Shown: positions 52,185 to 60,652 of the stretch, piece after piece
Layout: each line of letters opens with the position of its first letter
Position numbering within the stretch: the first letter of the stretch is position 1
Assembly: GCF_000148645.1 (NCBI RefSeq)
Contig: NC_014541.1
Span: 3,309,139 to 3,373,138, forward strand
Origin: Ferrimonas balearica DSM 9799
Lineage (GTDB): Bacteria > Pseudomonadota > Gammaproteobacteria > Enterobacterales > Shewanellaceae
Length of the DNA stretch: 64,000 nt
Direction: 5' to 3'
Notes under the pieces: generated by a model
The model's input: only the letters and a program-made list of their open reading frames with translations
What the model was told of the DNA's origin: nothing
The model's database searches: none
Made by a program: the position numbers and the translations under genes

Positions 52185-52376
52185 TCACTTCAGCCGCGTC
52201 AGGCCAACCAGCGCCAGAATCGCACCGCCCACCATACCGGCCCAGGCTTCAATCGGGGTATCTCCGCTCAGGGCACGGGTCACCTGAGAGCTTGCGGAGT
52301 CGTAGATGTTGTAACCCCAGAAAGCCAGAGCCACGCCTGCGACGATAAGCACAATGCCAAGAATCTTATTATTCAT
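52185..52376 (-). CDS. DUF3185 small membrane protein
   Basis: A 63-residue two-TM inner-membrane protein of the DUF3185 family: MNNKILGIVLIVAGVALAFWGYNIYDSASSQ in part, then a polar loop with AL-SGDTP and GMVGGAILALVGL. The start at 52376 with GGAGTGG upstream is preferred over a GTG two codons earlier. Function unknown. Members are often stress-linked by genome context, but nothing here adds to that. Confidence 0.82.
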   Translation of the reverse strand: MNNKILGIVLIVAGVALAFWGYNIYDSASSQVTRALSGDTPIEAWAGMVGGAILALVGLTRLK

Positions 52377-52582
52377 TTCCACTCCAATGGTGTTTAACCG
52401 ATAGGTTTACCGGCCCGGAACTCAAAATGCCGTTAGCTTCAACATGTAATAGGAACTCATTCATGTTGCTGACATTTTTGACACGTTCACAGAGTTTGCC
52501 AGCGAGGCGCCCACCCTGTCCATCGGTGGAAAGACGGCGGCGCCCCCCTGGCGCCAATCGGGTCCCCAGCGGCCATCGGGAC

Positions 52583-52616
52583 CATAGAAAACGCCCCGGC
52601 CTGGGCGCTTTCTATG
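52583..52616. terminator. Long hairpin downstream of the 52635 gene
   Basis: CATAGAAA-A-CGCCC / GGGCG-C-TTTCTATG, 13 bp with one mismatch. It stands just past the stop of the minus-strand gene starting at 53063. T tracts are short on both strands, so it is a weaker terminator. The rest of the 52383-52582 gap holds no gene. Confidence 0.6.
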
Positions 52617-52634
52617 TCGAAAGAAACTGGATGT

Positions 52635-53063
52635 TCACCGGCCCCACAGCCAGCCAATCTGGAAAGTCAGCTGGGGATTATCATAGTCGCCATCGCCAAA
52701 GGTAAGGCCGGGCTCAAAGTAGAAGCCGCCAGTGCCGAAGGTGAAGGAGACGCCCCCATAGCGCCAGATTTTGGATTCGCGACTGTTCTCCTCAAGATCG
52801 GAATAACCGGCGATCAGGTTCACCGACTGAAAGAAACTGTCCGGGCGCTCGTATACGCTGACCCCCAGCTCCACACCACTGAGCTTATCGCCCCAATAAC
52901 CTCCGGCAATCTGCAGCGGTACGCCAAGGGCGTCGGATTTGAGTACCAGATTGCCCCCAGCCGGGGTGCCAAGAGCCAGACCAAAAGCGGTGCTGTCTTG
53001 CGCCGTGGCTGGTAGGGCAAATGCGGCCAGCAGCAGGCAGCCTGAAGTCAGTGTACGAGTCAT
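52635..53063 (-). CDS. Exported hypothetical protein, beta-rich (possible small outer-membrane barrel)
   Basis: A 142-residue protein I do not recognise. Signal peptide MTRTLTSGCLLLAAFALPATA, then a Gly- and aromatic-rich sequence of alternating polar/non-polar residues (GLALGTPAGGNLVLKSDALG in part, GYWGDKLSGVELGVSVYERP in part, VSFTFGTGGFYFEPGLTFGDG in part) ending IGWLWGR. This looks like a small eight-strand barrel or lipid-A-modifying type protein, but no catalytic pattern is seen. A monocistronic gene with a hairpin following. Confidence 0.7.
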   Translation of the reverse strand: MTRTLTSGCLLLAAFALPATAQDSTAFGLALGTPAGGNLVLKSDALGVPLQIAGGYWGDKLSGVELGVSVYERPDSFFQSVNLIAGYSDLEENSRESKIWRYGGVSFTFGTGGFYFEPGLTFGDGDYDNPQLTFQIGWLWGR

Positions 53064-53222
53064 GATTCATATCCCTGTTTTTTAAGCACGTCTGCGGCAT
53101 TCCCTGCCACAGGCCGAACGGATTATCGGCGCGCCTTATCTCAACACAATGACTCGGCTGACTCCATCCGGAACACCACTGGGCAGCGCTTCATTGAGTG
53201 AATATGGAAGGGACAAAAGCCA

Positions 53223-53252
53223 TAAAAAACGCCGCCCCATCGGGCGGCGTTT
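53223..53252 (-). terminator. Terminator of the DsbA-like gene
   Basis: Minus strand AACGCCGCCC / GGGCGGCGTT around GATG, followed by TTTTTTATG. Confidence 0.88.
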
Positions 53253-53275
53253 TCTCGCGGTTCAGAGCAACTGAA

Positions 53276-54004
53276 TCACTTGGTGGCCAGGTACGCCATC
53301 AGGTCAACCAGCTCGCCCACGGACTGGACGTTGTTCAGGTTGATCAGGTACTTGTTGTTCACCACAAAGGCCGGGATGGAGCCCACCTGGTACAGGCGCT
53401 GCTCTTTGTTCCACAGCTCAACCTGCTCGGTGATGGCCGGGGTTTCGGCGATGGCGTCGAACTTAGCCGCGTCCACACCGTTCTCAACGAAGATGGCACG
53501 AACGTCAGCCAGGGAGTTGATGCCCTCGCCGTGCTTGTCGCCCGCAGTGTGGTTGTGGTCTTTGCCACCCATCAGGGCGAACATCGGGTCTTTAATCTTG
53601 CCCGCTTCACCCATCTCCTGAACGGTAGCGAAGGCGCGGATCACCGCCTGGTAGGTCTGGAAGTCGGCGTCGTTACGAGCGAAGTTAACGTGCTTCTGCT
53701 CGAACTTCAGGCCCTGCTCTTGCAGTGCCGGCACGATGGTCGGCAGGAAGCGGGCTTCCATGTTGTAGCAACCGCCACAGTAGAAGGAGAAGAACTCGGT
53801 GATGGTCGGTTGCTCAACCTTACCGGCCGGGTTCACCACCTGGTAGTGTACGCCTTCTTTGAAGTGGCTGGTTTGAGCCGCTTTCGGCGCTGCCTGAGCG
53901 GCCGCCTGCGGTGCAGCGGTTTCGGCCTTGGCCGGAGCTTCAGGAGCGGATTCGGAACAACCGGCCAGCATCAGGGCCAGGGCAATACCAAGGATCTTTT
54001 TCAC
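53276..54004 (-). CDS. DsbA family thiol:disulfide oxidoreductase, lipoprotein with CGGC active site
   Basis: A 242-residue periplasmic disulfide-forming enzyme. The leader MKKILGIALALMLAGC ends in a lipobox (Cys16), followed by an Ala/Pro/Lys-rich linker, so it is probably membrane-tethered, unlike soluble DsbA. The thioredoxin domain has FFSFYCGGCYNMEARF (Cys76-Gly-Gly-Cys79) in place of CPHC, the family helical insert, and cis-Pro in VGSIPAFVVNNKY. The dipeptide change should shift its redox potential. A terminator follows. No DsbB partner is in the window. Confidence 0.88.
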   Translation of the reverse strand: MKKILGIALALMLAGCSESAPEAPAKAETAAPQAAAQAAPKAAQTSHFKEGVHYQVVNPAGKVEQPTITEFFSFYCGGCYNMEARFLPTIVPALQEQGLKFEQKHVNFARNDADFQTYQAVIRAFATVQEMGEAGKIKDPMFALMGGKDHNHTAGDKHGEGINSLADVRAIFVENGVDAAKFDAIAETPAITEQVELWNKEQRLYQVGSIPAFVVNNKYLINLNNVQSVGELVDLMAYLATK

Positions 54005-54195
54005 GATCAGTTTTCTCGTTATGGGCTAGACAAATTGACGCAAGCATAGCCCTTTGAGCCTATCTAAGGTCAAGTACTTATCGGTGTAACGAAGTGAAAG
54101 GGTGAAGCGAATCACCGGACAGAAAAAACCGCAACGGTGCAGGGAACCTCGCATTCAGGTTATAGTCGTAGGCCCTTGTTTCGATGGAGTGACCG

Positions 54196-54561
54196 ATGCC
54201 TCTGGCATTTGCCCTACTGCTGATGTTTGGCCTGGCCAGCTGTGCCGGAAAACCCCCACCGCCACCGCCACAACACTACTTCACCACCGAGCAGGGTGCC
54301 GATGGTGAGTTGCGCTTCACCTTTAACTACATCCAACCGATTGACCCACGCCTGAGTCGTCGCCTGAAACAGGAGCGCTACGCCGAGCCCGATGCCATCC
54401 AGGTCACGCTGCCGGGGGATGGCCCGCTGATCGACCAGCACCAACTCTACCTCGATCTGGAAAAAGCGCTGGACCAGCGGCAACTGTGCCTCGACGGCTA
54501 CCGCATTGACCAGCGCTACTCCACCCGACGCGGGATCAGTTTGCAGGGGCGTTGTCGCTGA
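54196..54561 (+). CDS. Small lipoprotein, hypothetical
   Basis: A 121-residue protein of no recognised family. Leader MPLAFALLLMFGLASC with lipobox LASC, then a Pro-rich linker (GKPPPPPPQHY). The rest is mixed alpha/beta (ELRFTFNYIQPIDPRLSRRL in part, QHQLYLDLEKAL, LCLDGYRIDQRYSTRRG in part) with two further cysteines. GGAGTG precedes the ATG. Its last 26 bp overlap the convergent MFS gene end. Possibly an accessory envelope lipoprotein. Confidence 0.65.
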   Translation: MPLAFALLLMFGLASCAGKPPPPPPQHYFTTEQGADGELRFTFNYIQPIDPRLSRRLKQERYAEPDAIQVTLPGDGPLIDQHQLYLDLEKALDQRQLCLDGYRIDQRYSTRRGISLQGRCR

Positions 54562-55747
54562 CCGACACCATCGCGGCCTGCACCTGCTGATGGCCGGCCC
54601 GGTTCAGTCGGGCCAGGCCCAGCCACACCAGCGGCAGCAGCATCAGCACCGCCAGTGACGCCACCGGAGCCACCGGCAGCAGGTTCACCAACCCCACCAG
54701 CACCGAAGCGCCGGTCATCTGGAACAGGCCCAGCAGCGCGGACGCGGTGCCGGCACGCTCACCGAAGGGCGCCAGCGCCGAACCGCCACACACCGCAAAG
54801 ACGAAGCAGAAGCCGATGCTGGAGATGAACACCGGGCCCATAAAGGCCGCCGGGTGGCTCAGGTCCGCCAGCAGCAACAGAGCGATGGCCGCCACCAGAC
54901 AGAGGCCGATGGCCAGGCGCAGGGCAGCGCGCTTGCCGACGCGGGCGACAATGCTCGGGGCCGCAAACGCCGCCGCGATATTGATGGCCGCGTTGGCGCC
55001 AAACCACAGGCTGAACGCCATCGGGCTTTGCTTCATCGCCACCATCAGCTGAACCGGGGCCAGGCTGACGTAACCGATGATCACCGCCATCGCCAGCATG
55101 ATAAAGCCCGCGTGGTACTGGAATACCGGATGACTCAGCACCGGCTGGTAGCGCGCCCAGCTCACCAACGCCCCTTCAGAGCGGGTGTCCGCCGGCCGGG
55201 TTTCCGGCAGGCGCCAGGCCACCAGAGCACCGGCCAGCAGGGCGTAAGCCGCCATAAAGTAGAAGGTGGCACGCCAGTCCCACAGGGCCGCCAGCATACC
55301 GCCCAGCAGCGGAGCCAGTGCCGGCACCACGCAGATCACGCCGTTGAGGTAGCTGTAGATTGGGCCCGCACGCTCCGGGCCATAGCTGTCACGCACGCCC
55401 GACATGGCGGCCACCACCACGGCACAGGCCCCAAAGCCCTGCAGCAGGCGCGCCAGCCACAGCACTTCAATCTGGTTGGCCCAGGCGGCCATCAGCGAAC
55501 CGGCCAGGTAGAGCGCCACACCACTGAGTGCCAGCGGTCGACGGCCATAGCGGTCAGCCAGCGGGCCGGCCAGCAACTGACCCAGGCCCATGGCCAGAAG
55601 AAATACCGCGACGGTTGCCTGCACCTGAGGCAGCGGCGCCGCCAGCGCGTCTGCCATTGCCGGAACCGCCGGCAGAAAGATGTCGATGGCCAGGGGACTG
55701 AACGCCACCAGCAACATCAGCAAAACAAAAGGAACAGGACGAGTCAT
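54536..55747 (-). CDS. MFS drug efflux transporter, Bcr/CflA type
   Basis: A 403-residue 12-TM major facilitator of the Bcr/CflA (DHA1) drug-efflux group. The start at 55747 gives MTRPVPFVLLMLLVAFSPLAIDIFLP in part. Motif A is GPLADRYGRRPLALSG; LWLARLLQGFGACAVVVAAM (in part) is motif B; APLLGG after the fifth helix is motif C-like. It is divergent from a LysR regulator across 113 bp, a common regulator/target arrangement. The 3' end overlaps the lipoprotein gene by 26 bp. Confidence 0.92.
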   Translation of the reverse strand: MTRPVPFVLLMLLVAFSPLAIDIFLPAVPAMADALAAPLPQVQATVAVFLLAMGLGQLLAGPLADRYGRRPLALSGVALYLAGSLMAAWANQIEVLWLARLLQGFGACAVVVAAMSGVRDSYGPERAGPIYSYLNGVICVVPALAPLLGGMLAALWDWRATFYFMAAYALLAGALVAWRLPETRPADTRSEGALVSWARYQPVLSHPVFQYHAGFIMLAMAVIIGYVSLAPVQLMVAMKQSPMAFSLWFGANAAINIAAAFAAPSIVARVGKRAALRLAIGLCLVAAIALLLLADLSHPAAFMGPVFISSIGFCFVFAVCGGSALAPFGERAGTASALLGLFQMTGASVLVGLVNLLPVAPVASLAVLMLLPLVWLGLARLNRAGHQQVQAAMVSVSDNAPAN

Positions 55748-55860
55748 GACACACTTACCAAGGAAAAGAGGGCGCCATTGTAGGCAAGCCAAGTTATGAT
55801 AAAAAATGATTTGTTGTCAGCAGACACTTTCCAAATTGGAATATATTGAGGGAGCCCGCC

Positions 55861-56820
55861 GTGGCTATTGAAGCGCTCGATCTGAACCTGCTTCGGCTGA
55901 TGCTGGTACTGCTGGAGGAGGGCAGCGTCAGCGGCGCCGCCCAGCGCCTGCACCTGAGTCAGTCCGCCGTCAGTAAACAGCTGGCCAAGTTGCGGGAACA
56001 GCTGGGCAAACCGCTGGATGACCCACTGTTTGTCCGGGCCGGACAGGGCCTGGCCCCCACTGCCAAAGCCCTGACTCTGGAGCCTAAGCTGCGCCAGTGG
56101 CTGCGCCTCTCCTGCGAGTTACTCATCCCGGTGGGGTTTGACCCCAACACCGACCAACGCCAGTTCCGCGCCAGCGTGGTGGAAACCGCCTTCCCCAGCC
56201 TGATGCCCCGGGTGCTGACCGACCTGCAGGTGCAGGCACCGGGACTGCGGCTGGATATGGTGCCCGGCTCCGGCGACAAACTGGAACAGCTGGCCCGGGG
56301 TCAGCTCGACCTGCTGCTGCTGGCCCGCGATACCGACGAGCGCGCCCGTCCGCCCTGGCACATTCGGGATCTGCCCGCCCTGCCCCAACAAGAGCTCTAT
56401 ACCGACATCAATGTCTGCCTGGTGCGGGAGGACCATCCGGCGCTGGATGGCGGCTGGGATCTGGAGCGGTTTCTGGATCTGCCCCATATCCAGATCTGGG
56501 TGGAGGGCACGGAGTTGTGGCTAATGGACCACGTATTGGCGTCGCTGGGACTGAAGCGACCGGTGGCGGTGCAGGTGCCGGACTTTCACAGTGCGGCGTT
56601 GATGGCTCAGCACACCGACATGGTGTTTACCTGTGCCAGTGTGTTCGCCCACCAGTTGGCGGCACGCTATGCCCTGGCGGTGTTACCGCTGCCACTGGCG
56701 CTGGCGCCCATCAGTTACCGCCTGATGTGGCCGCCGACGCTGGACAGCGATCCAGCCCACCGCTGGCTGCGCGGCTTTATTGCTGAGCGCAGCCAGGGTT
56801 TAGGCGCTTGTGGGGCCTAG
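55861..56820 (+). CDS. LysR family transcriptional regulator
   Basis: A 319-residue LysR-type regulator. GTG start at 55861 with GGGAG five bases upstream; HTH at about 20-40 (GSVSGAAQRLHLSQSAVSKQLAKLREQLG in part) and a long effector domain (VVETAFPSLMPRVLTDLQVQAPGLRLDMVPGSG in part). The divergent MFS pump at 55747 is the probable target. Upstream frames extend it without a plausible start. Ligand unknown. Confidence 0.92.
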   Translation: MAIEALDLNLLRLMLVLLEEGSVSGAAQRLHLSQSAVSKQLAKLREQLGKPLDDPLFVRAGQGLAPTAKALTLEPKLRQWLRLSCELLIPVGFDPNTDQRQFRASVVETAFPSLMPRVLTDLQVQAPGLRLDMVPGSGDKLEQLARGQLDLLLLARDTDERARPPWHIRDLPALPQQELYTDINVCLVREDHPALDGGWDLERFLDLPHIQIWVEGTELWLMDHVLASLGLKRPVAVQVPDFHSAALMAQHTDMVFTCASVFAHQLAARYALAVLPLPLALAPISYRLMWPPTLDSDPAHRWLRGFIAERSQGLGACGA

Positions 56821-56830
56821 AGACTGAGAC

Positions 56831-58129
56831 TCAGAGCACCACGGAGCCGATGGCAAAGCCAAAGGCCACGGCCAGGGTGATGGCCACCACGCCGGGCAGC
56901 AGGAAGGGGTGGTTAAACACGTACTTGCCGATGCGGGTGGAACCGGTGTCGTCCATCTCCACCGCCGCCAGCAGGGTCGGGTAGGTCGGCAGGACGAACA
57001 GCGCGGATACCGCAGCGAAGGAGGCCACGATCACCAGCGGCTCCACACCCATCGCTACCGCCGCCGGCATCAGTGCCACGGTCGCAGCCGCCTGGGAGTA
57101 CAGCAGCATGGAGGCGAAGAACAGCGCCACCGCCAGCAGCCAGGCGTAGTTACGCACCAGCTCACCGGCCACCTCTTTGATGGTGTCGATATGGGCGGAG
57201 ACAAAGGTGTCCCCCAGCCAGGCCACGCCCAGCACACAGATACAGGCACTCATGCCCGCCTTGAAGGTGCTGGCACCGAGGATCTGGCCGGTATCCACTT
57301 TGCACACCAGGGTGATCACCGCCGCGGCAGAGAGCATCAGGATCATGATCGCCTGGTCACGGGCCATCACCGGGTTCTCAATCAGGCCAACGCTGTCGCT
57401 GATGGCGGTGGCGTAGACCACGATGGCAAAGATGCTGAACAGGAAGATCCCCACTGCGCGCTTGGCGCCGGGTTTGATCGCCAGCTCATCCGCCTTGGTG
57501 GCGCGCACCAGGCCCTCGGCCAGACGCTGTTGGTATACCGGGTCCTCATCCAGTTCCACGCCTTGGCGGTTGGCCACAAAGGCGGTCAGCAGTACGGCCG
57601 CCAGAGAAGCGGGGATGGAAACGGCCAGGATGCTAAGGTAGTCCACGCCCAGTGGGGCGAGAATGCCGGTCAGGGCGACCACGGCGGCGGAGATGGGGGA
57701 GGCGGTGATGGCGATTTGCGAGGCTACAACAGCAATGGAGAGCGGACGGGAGGGGCGGATGCCCTGCTCTTTGGCCACTTCGGTGATAACCGGCATGGTG
57801 GAGAAGGCGGTGTGGCCGGTGCCGGCCAGAAGGGTCATCCCGTAGGTGACCAGCGGGGCGATGAAGGTGATCTGCTTGGGGTTCTTGCGGATGATGCGCT
57901 CGGCAATCTTAACCAGATAATCCATCCCCCCTGCCACCTGCATCGCCGCGATGACCGAGATCACCGACATGATGATCAGAATCACCGAGGTGGGGATATG
58001 GCCCGGGGTCAGGCCCAGCATGGCCAGCACCAATACCCCGAGGCCCCCGGCATAGCCGATGCCGATACTGCCGAGACGGCTTCCTAACCAAATCGCCAAC
58101 AAAACGACACTTAACTCGACAAACAGCAT
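56831..58129 (-). CDS. Anaerobic C4-dicarboxylate transporter, DcuA/DcuB family
   Basis: A 432-residue inner-membrane antiporter for fumarate, malate, succinate or aspartate. The ATG at 58129 follows GGAG. Marks: GLGVLVLAMLGLTPG, MDYLVKIAERIIRKNPKQITFIAPLVTYGMTLLAGTGHTAF in part, SPISAAVVALTG and the C-terminal HPFLLPGVV. Length 432 equals E. coli DcuA (433) more than DcuB (446). It is convergent with the LysR gene at an 11-bp gap. A -10-like TACAAT and CRP half-sites (TGTGATC, GTCACAAA) lie upstream, but no full site. Confidence 0.92.
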   Translation of the reverse strand: MLFVELSVVLLAIWLGSRLGSIGIGYAGGLGVLVLAMLGLTPGHIPTSVILIIMSVISVIAAMQVAGGMDYLVKIAERIIRKNPKQITFIAPLVTYGMTLLAGTGHTAFSTMPVITEVAKEQGIRPSRPLSIAVVASQIAITASPISAAVVALTGILAPLGVDYLSILAVSIPASLAAVLLTAFVANRQGVELDEDPVYQQRLAEGLVRATKADELAIKPGAKRAVGIFLFSIFAIVVYATAISDSVGLIENPVMARDQAIMILMLSAAAVITLVCKVDTGQILGASTFKAGMSACICVLGVAWLGDTFVSAHIDTIKEVAGELVRNYAWLLAVALFFASMLLYSQAAATVALMPAAVAMGVEPLVIVASFAAVSALFVLPTYPTLLAAVEMDDTGSTRIGKYVFNHPFLLPGVVAITLAVAFGFAIGSVVL

Positions 58130-58251
58130 GAACTCTCCAAAGGCAGGGCAAAAAAAAGCGCGCGAATTGTATAGAGTTTGCTGGACCATCTTTGTGACCG
58201 GCCTCAAACCCTGCCGATCACAAAATGAGATAACGTCGTTACAGTCGCTCG

Positions 58252-59430
58252 TTAGAACGCCTCATTAACGGCAAAATAGAAGCCATTTTCGCCATTGCCG
58301 AACCCCATATCGAGGCGCAGGTTAACCCGCTGTTTGATCTCAAAGCGGTACCCCACCCCGAGGGTGTGCAACCATTTCTCATCACCCAGTTCGGAGACCC
58401 GGTCCGCCAGCGTGCCGGCGCCCACCCAGTACACCATGCCGTGACGACCTCTCAGCGGCTGCCGGTACTCCACCTGGGCCAGGGTCATCTGGCGGTCACG
58501 GTAGCGGCCCTGCTCATACCCCCGCAGACGGTTGGCACCGCCTAAGGTGGCCATCTGGTCCCAGGGCACATCGCCGTGATTGAACTCACCGATCCACTGC
58601 CAGGCCAGGATCCCGGGGACCACGTCCAGCGTCATGTAATCACTGTAGTTCAGCGTGACCTTCTGGAAGTCGCTGTCGGAGCCGAACGCCTCATCGTAGA
58701 ACACCACATCGGCCTGCAGCAGGCGGCCTTCCGACGCGTTCAGGATAAAGTCACGGGAGTCGTGCACCAGGTGCAGGCTCGGGCCCGCACTGAAGCTTTT
58801 TTCCGGAAACTGGGCGGCCGGGGCTAAGCTCAGCGGCTGCGGTGCATCCGCGTCAATCTCGCGGGCTTTGGTGCCCACCAGGTCAAAACCGGCACCGATA
58901 TAGGTGCTGGGCAGCACCCGCATCATCGCCTGCGGCTTAAAGCGGTATTCGGTCAGCTCAAAGTTCACCAGGTTGGCGACTTCGCGGCCGTTGTCCATGC
59001 CGATGCCGTAGAACACATCCGGCGCGTCCTGCAGCTCAGCATCGATAAACAACCGGTACTTGTCCTCTTTAAGGAAAGTGCGGCTCTCCACCCCAATCCC
59101 CAGCGAACCGTTGATGGAGCCAAAGCCGTTGATGGTGATGGAGCTGGGCTGGGACACCGTGTCGTTGCGATCCGGCAGGTACAGGCCGACGGTGGAAACG
59201 CCAATGCCCAGGCTCTTCTCCGGGGTGTAAAAGGGCCCCGGCATCACACTCCAGTCGATCCCTTTATCCGGGTCAAAGCCGCCGTCTGCGCCCAACTCCT
59301 CCAGCACCCTGGCAAACCATTGCTGGCCGCGCTGGTACAAAGAGGGATCGGTATCCGGGGTGGCTTCACTGGCCCACGAAGGCAGGCTGAGCAGCATCAG
59401 CGCGCTCAGCCAGTATGAATTACGCGCCAT
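58252..59430 (-). CDS. BamA/TamA (D15) family outer-membrane protein without POTRA domains
   Basis: A 392-residue protein with signal peptide ending SWASEATP and a predicted 16-strand D15/Bac_surface_Ag-type barrel. Lid/strand features: GHGMVYW, the LGGANRLRGYEQGRYRDRQMTLAQVEYR (in part) conserved RGY/F lid-loop motif, and C-terminal NGFYFAVNEAF ending in Phe. The first 70 residues are too short for POTRA repeats, unlike BamA. It is translationally close (3-bp gap) to the upstream OMP gene. Likely partner of that protein or stand-alone lipase-like OMP. Confidence 0.8.
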   Translation of the reverse strand: MARNSYWLSALMLLSLPSWASEATPDTDPSLYQRGQQWFARVLEELGADGGFDPDKGIDWSVMPGPFYTPEKSLGIGVSTVGLYLPDRNDTVSQPSSITINGFGSINGSLGIGVESRTFLKEDKYRLFIDAELQDAPDVFYGIGMDNGREVANLVNFELTEYRFKPQAMMRVLPSTYIGAGFDLVGTKAREIDADAPQPLSLAPAAQFPEKSFSAGPSLHLVHDSRDFILNASEGRLLQADVVFYDEAFGSDSDFQKVTLNYSDYMTLDVVPGILAWQWIGEFNHGDVPWDQMATLGGANRLRGYEQGRYRDRQMTLAQVEYRQPLRGRHGMVYWVGAGTLADRVSELGDEKWLHTLGVGYRFEIKQRVNLRLDMGFGNGENGFYFAVNEAF

Positions 59431-59433
59431 GAT

Positions 59434-60330
59434 TTAGAACCGACGGGAAACGGACATAAAGCTGGTGCGGCGGGCACCGAAGCCGGATTCAATCAACAGT
59501 TCCCAGTCGCGGCTCAGGGCATACTGGGCGCCCACGACGGTGTTCCAGCGGGAGGTGCCCTGTTGGGACACTTCAAACTCGCCGTCCGGTGCCAGCGCAC
59601 CAATCAGGTCGTTCAGCTCCGGCGGCAGGCCGAGGTCAAGCAGGCTGCCCTGCAGGTACTGGTCCACCTTCTGGTACATGGCACCGGCAAACACACGCAG
59701 TTCGCGGCCGCCTTCAAACTCCCAGCGGTAGCCCACACGAGGCGCCGCCACGAAGGTTTTGATGTCACCCTCGATGATGTTCATGGAGGTGTAGGTGTAG
59801 TTCATGTCCACCAGCGCAAACCAGTTACCCACGCCACCGGCCAGGGTGGTACCGATGCCGTAGGTGCCGCCCTTCATTTCCAGCGCAAACGGCGCGCCAA
59901 TGGCGGCGCCCCCCGCTTCGTTGATGGCGCCACACAACAGCTTATTACCAATGCCGCTGACCTGGTCCACATCACAGCTCAGGCCGCGGATGGTGGCCAC
60001 GCTGTCCCCGGAGGTGTAGCCGAGGATGCCGTACACGTTCATAAACGGGAAGATCCAGACATCACCGCGCAGGGTCAGGTTATAACCATCAAAATCCGCT
60101 TCCGGCGCGTTGATGTCGAGGGCCTCCAGCACCGGGTGGCCGGTCAGCTCAATGCTGTTCACGGTCACCGGATTGCTCATGTCCATGTAGGACAAGGACA
60201 GGCCATAAGGTTTGGGCAGGGTATAACCGCGGGCTTCCGCCTCGTCGCCCCAGATGGGGAAGAAGGAATCCTGGGCCACCGCGCTGGCGCTGGTCGCCAG
60301 GGCGACAAGAGAAAGAAACAGACGGAACAT
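59434..60330 (-). CDS. Predicted outer-membrane beta-barrel protein, unrecognised family
   Basis: A 298-residue exported protein. Start at 60330 (MFRLFLSLVALATSASAVAQD signal peptide); an ATG three codons earlier is also possible. The mature part has many alternating aromatic/Gly strands (YGLSLSYMDMSNP, DGYNLTLRGDVWIFPFMNVYGILGY in part, GGTYGIGTTLAGGVGNWFALVDMNYTY in part, RVGYRWEFEGGRELRVFAGAMYQ in part) and ends SRRF with terminal Phe. Two cysteines (LSCDVDQ, LLCGA) could pair. Operon with the D15-type gene three bases later. The role is unknown. Confidence 0.72.
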   Translation of the reverse strand: MFRLFLSLVALATSASAVAQDSFFPIWGDEAEARGYTLPKPYGLSLSYMDMSNPVTVNSIELTGHPVLEALDINAPEADFDGYNLTLRGDVWIFPFMNVYGILGYTSGDSVATIRGLSCDVDQVSGIGNKLLCGAINEAGGAAIGAPFALEMKGGTYGIGTTLAGGVGNWFALVDMNYTYTSMNIIEGDIKTFVAAPRVGYRWEFEGGRELRVFAGAMYQKVDQYLQGSLLDLGLPPELNDLIGALAPDGEFEVSQQGTSRWNTVVGAQYALSRDWELLIESGFGARRTSFMSVSRRF

Positions 60331-60339
60331 AGTTGGCAT

Positions 60340-60652
60340 TCTCACAAACAAAAAAAAGCGGCCTGCTGAGCCTGGGCTCGCGACCGCGAAATACTCTGGT
60401 TTACTTTGCACTAGCCAGACCAAGTCTACTGGATTAAGGCTAGATCAAAACTGAACAATCGTACTTGGCAGTGTGGCTTTATCGGATCTGAACAACAGGG
60501 ACGTCCGGGGTTTGCGCAACAACCCCGCTGCTCTACAATCCGCAGCCCTAAAAGACTGAGCGCATTATAATTAGCGAACGGCCTAAAGGGTACGTCCAAT
60601 TTTTGAGCGACATTTCGCTGCCGTTTTCCCGCACCATCAAACAGGGGTCCCG
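60340..60652. other. Gene-free region between OMP operon and DUF4056
   Basis: About 313 bp with no reading frame. A TATAAT (60566-60571) in a palindromic ATTATAAT context could serve either strand. GGGGTT-TGCGCAAC-AACCCC near 60517 forms a short stem. The left part near 60350 holds an A8 run. It is the divergent regulatory region of the two flanking genes; no operator is recognised. Confidence 0.4.

Noticed and set aside
52614-53015. A 133-codon plus-strand frame antisense to the small barrel gene at 52635
   Set aside because: The minus strand carries a signal peptide and barrel pattern; the plus frame has neither.
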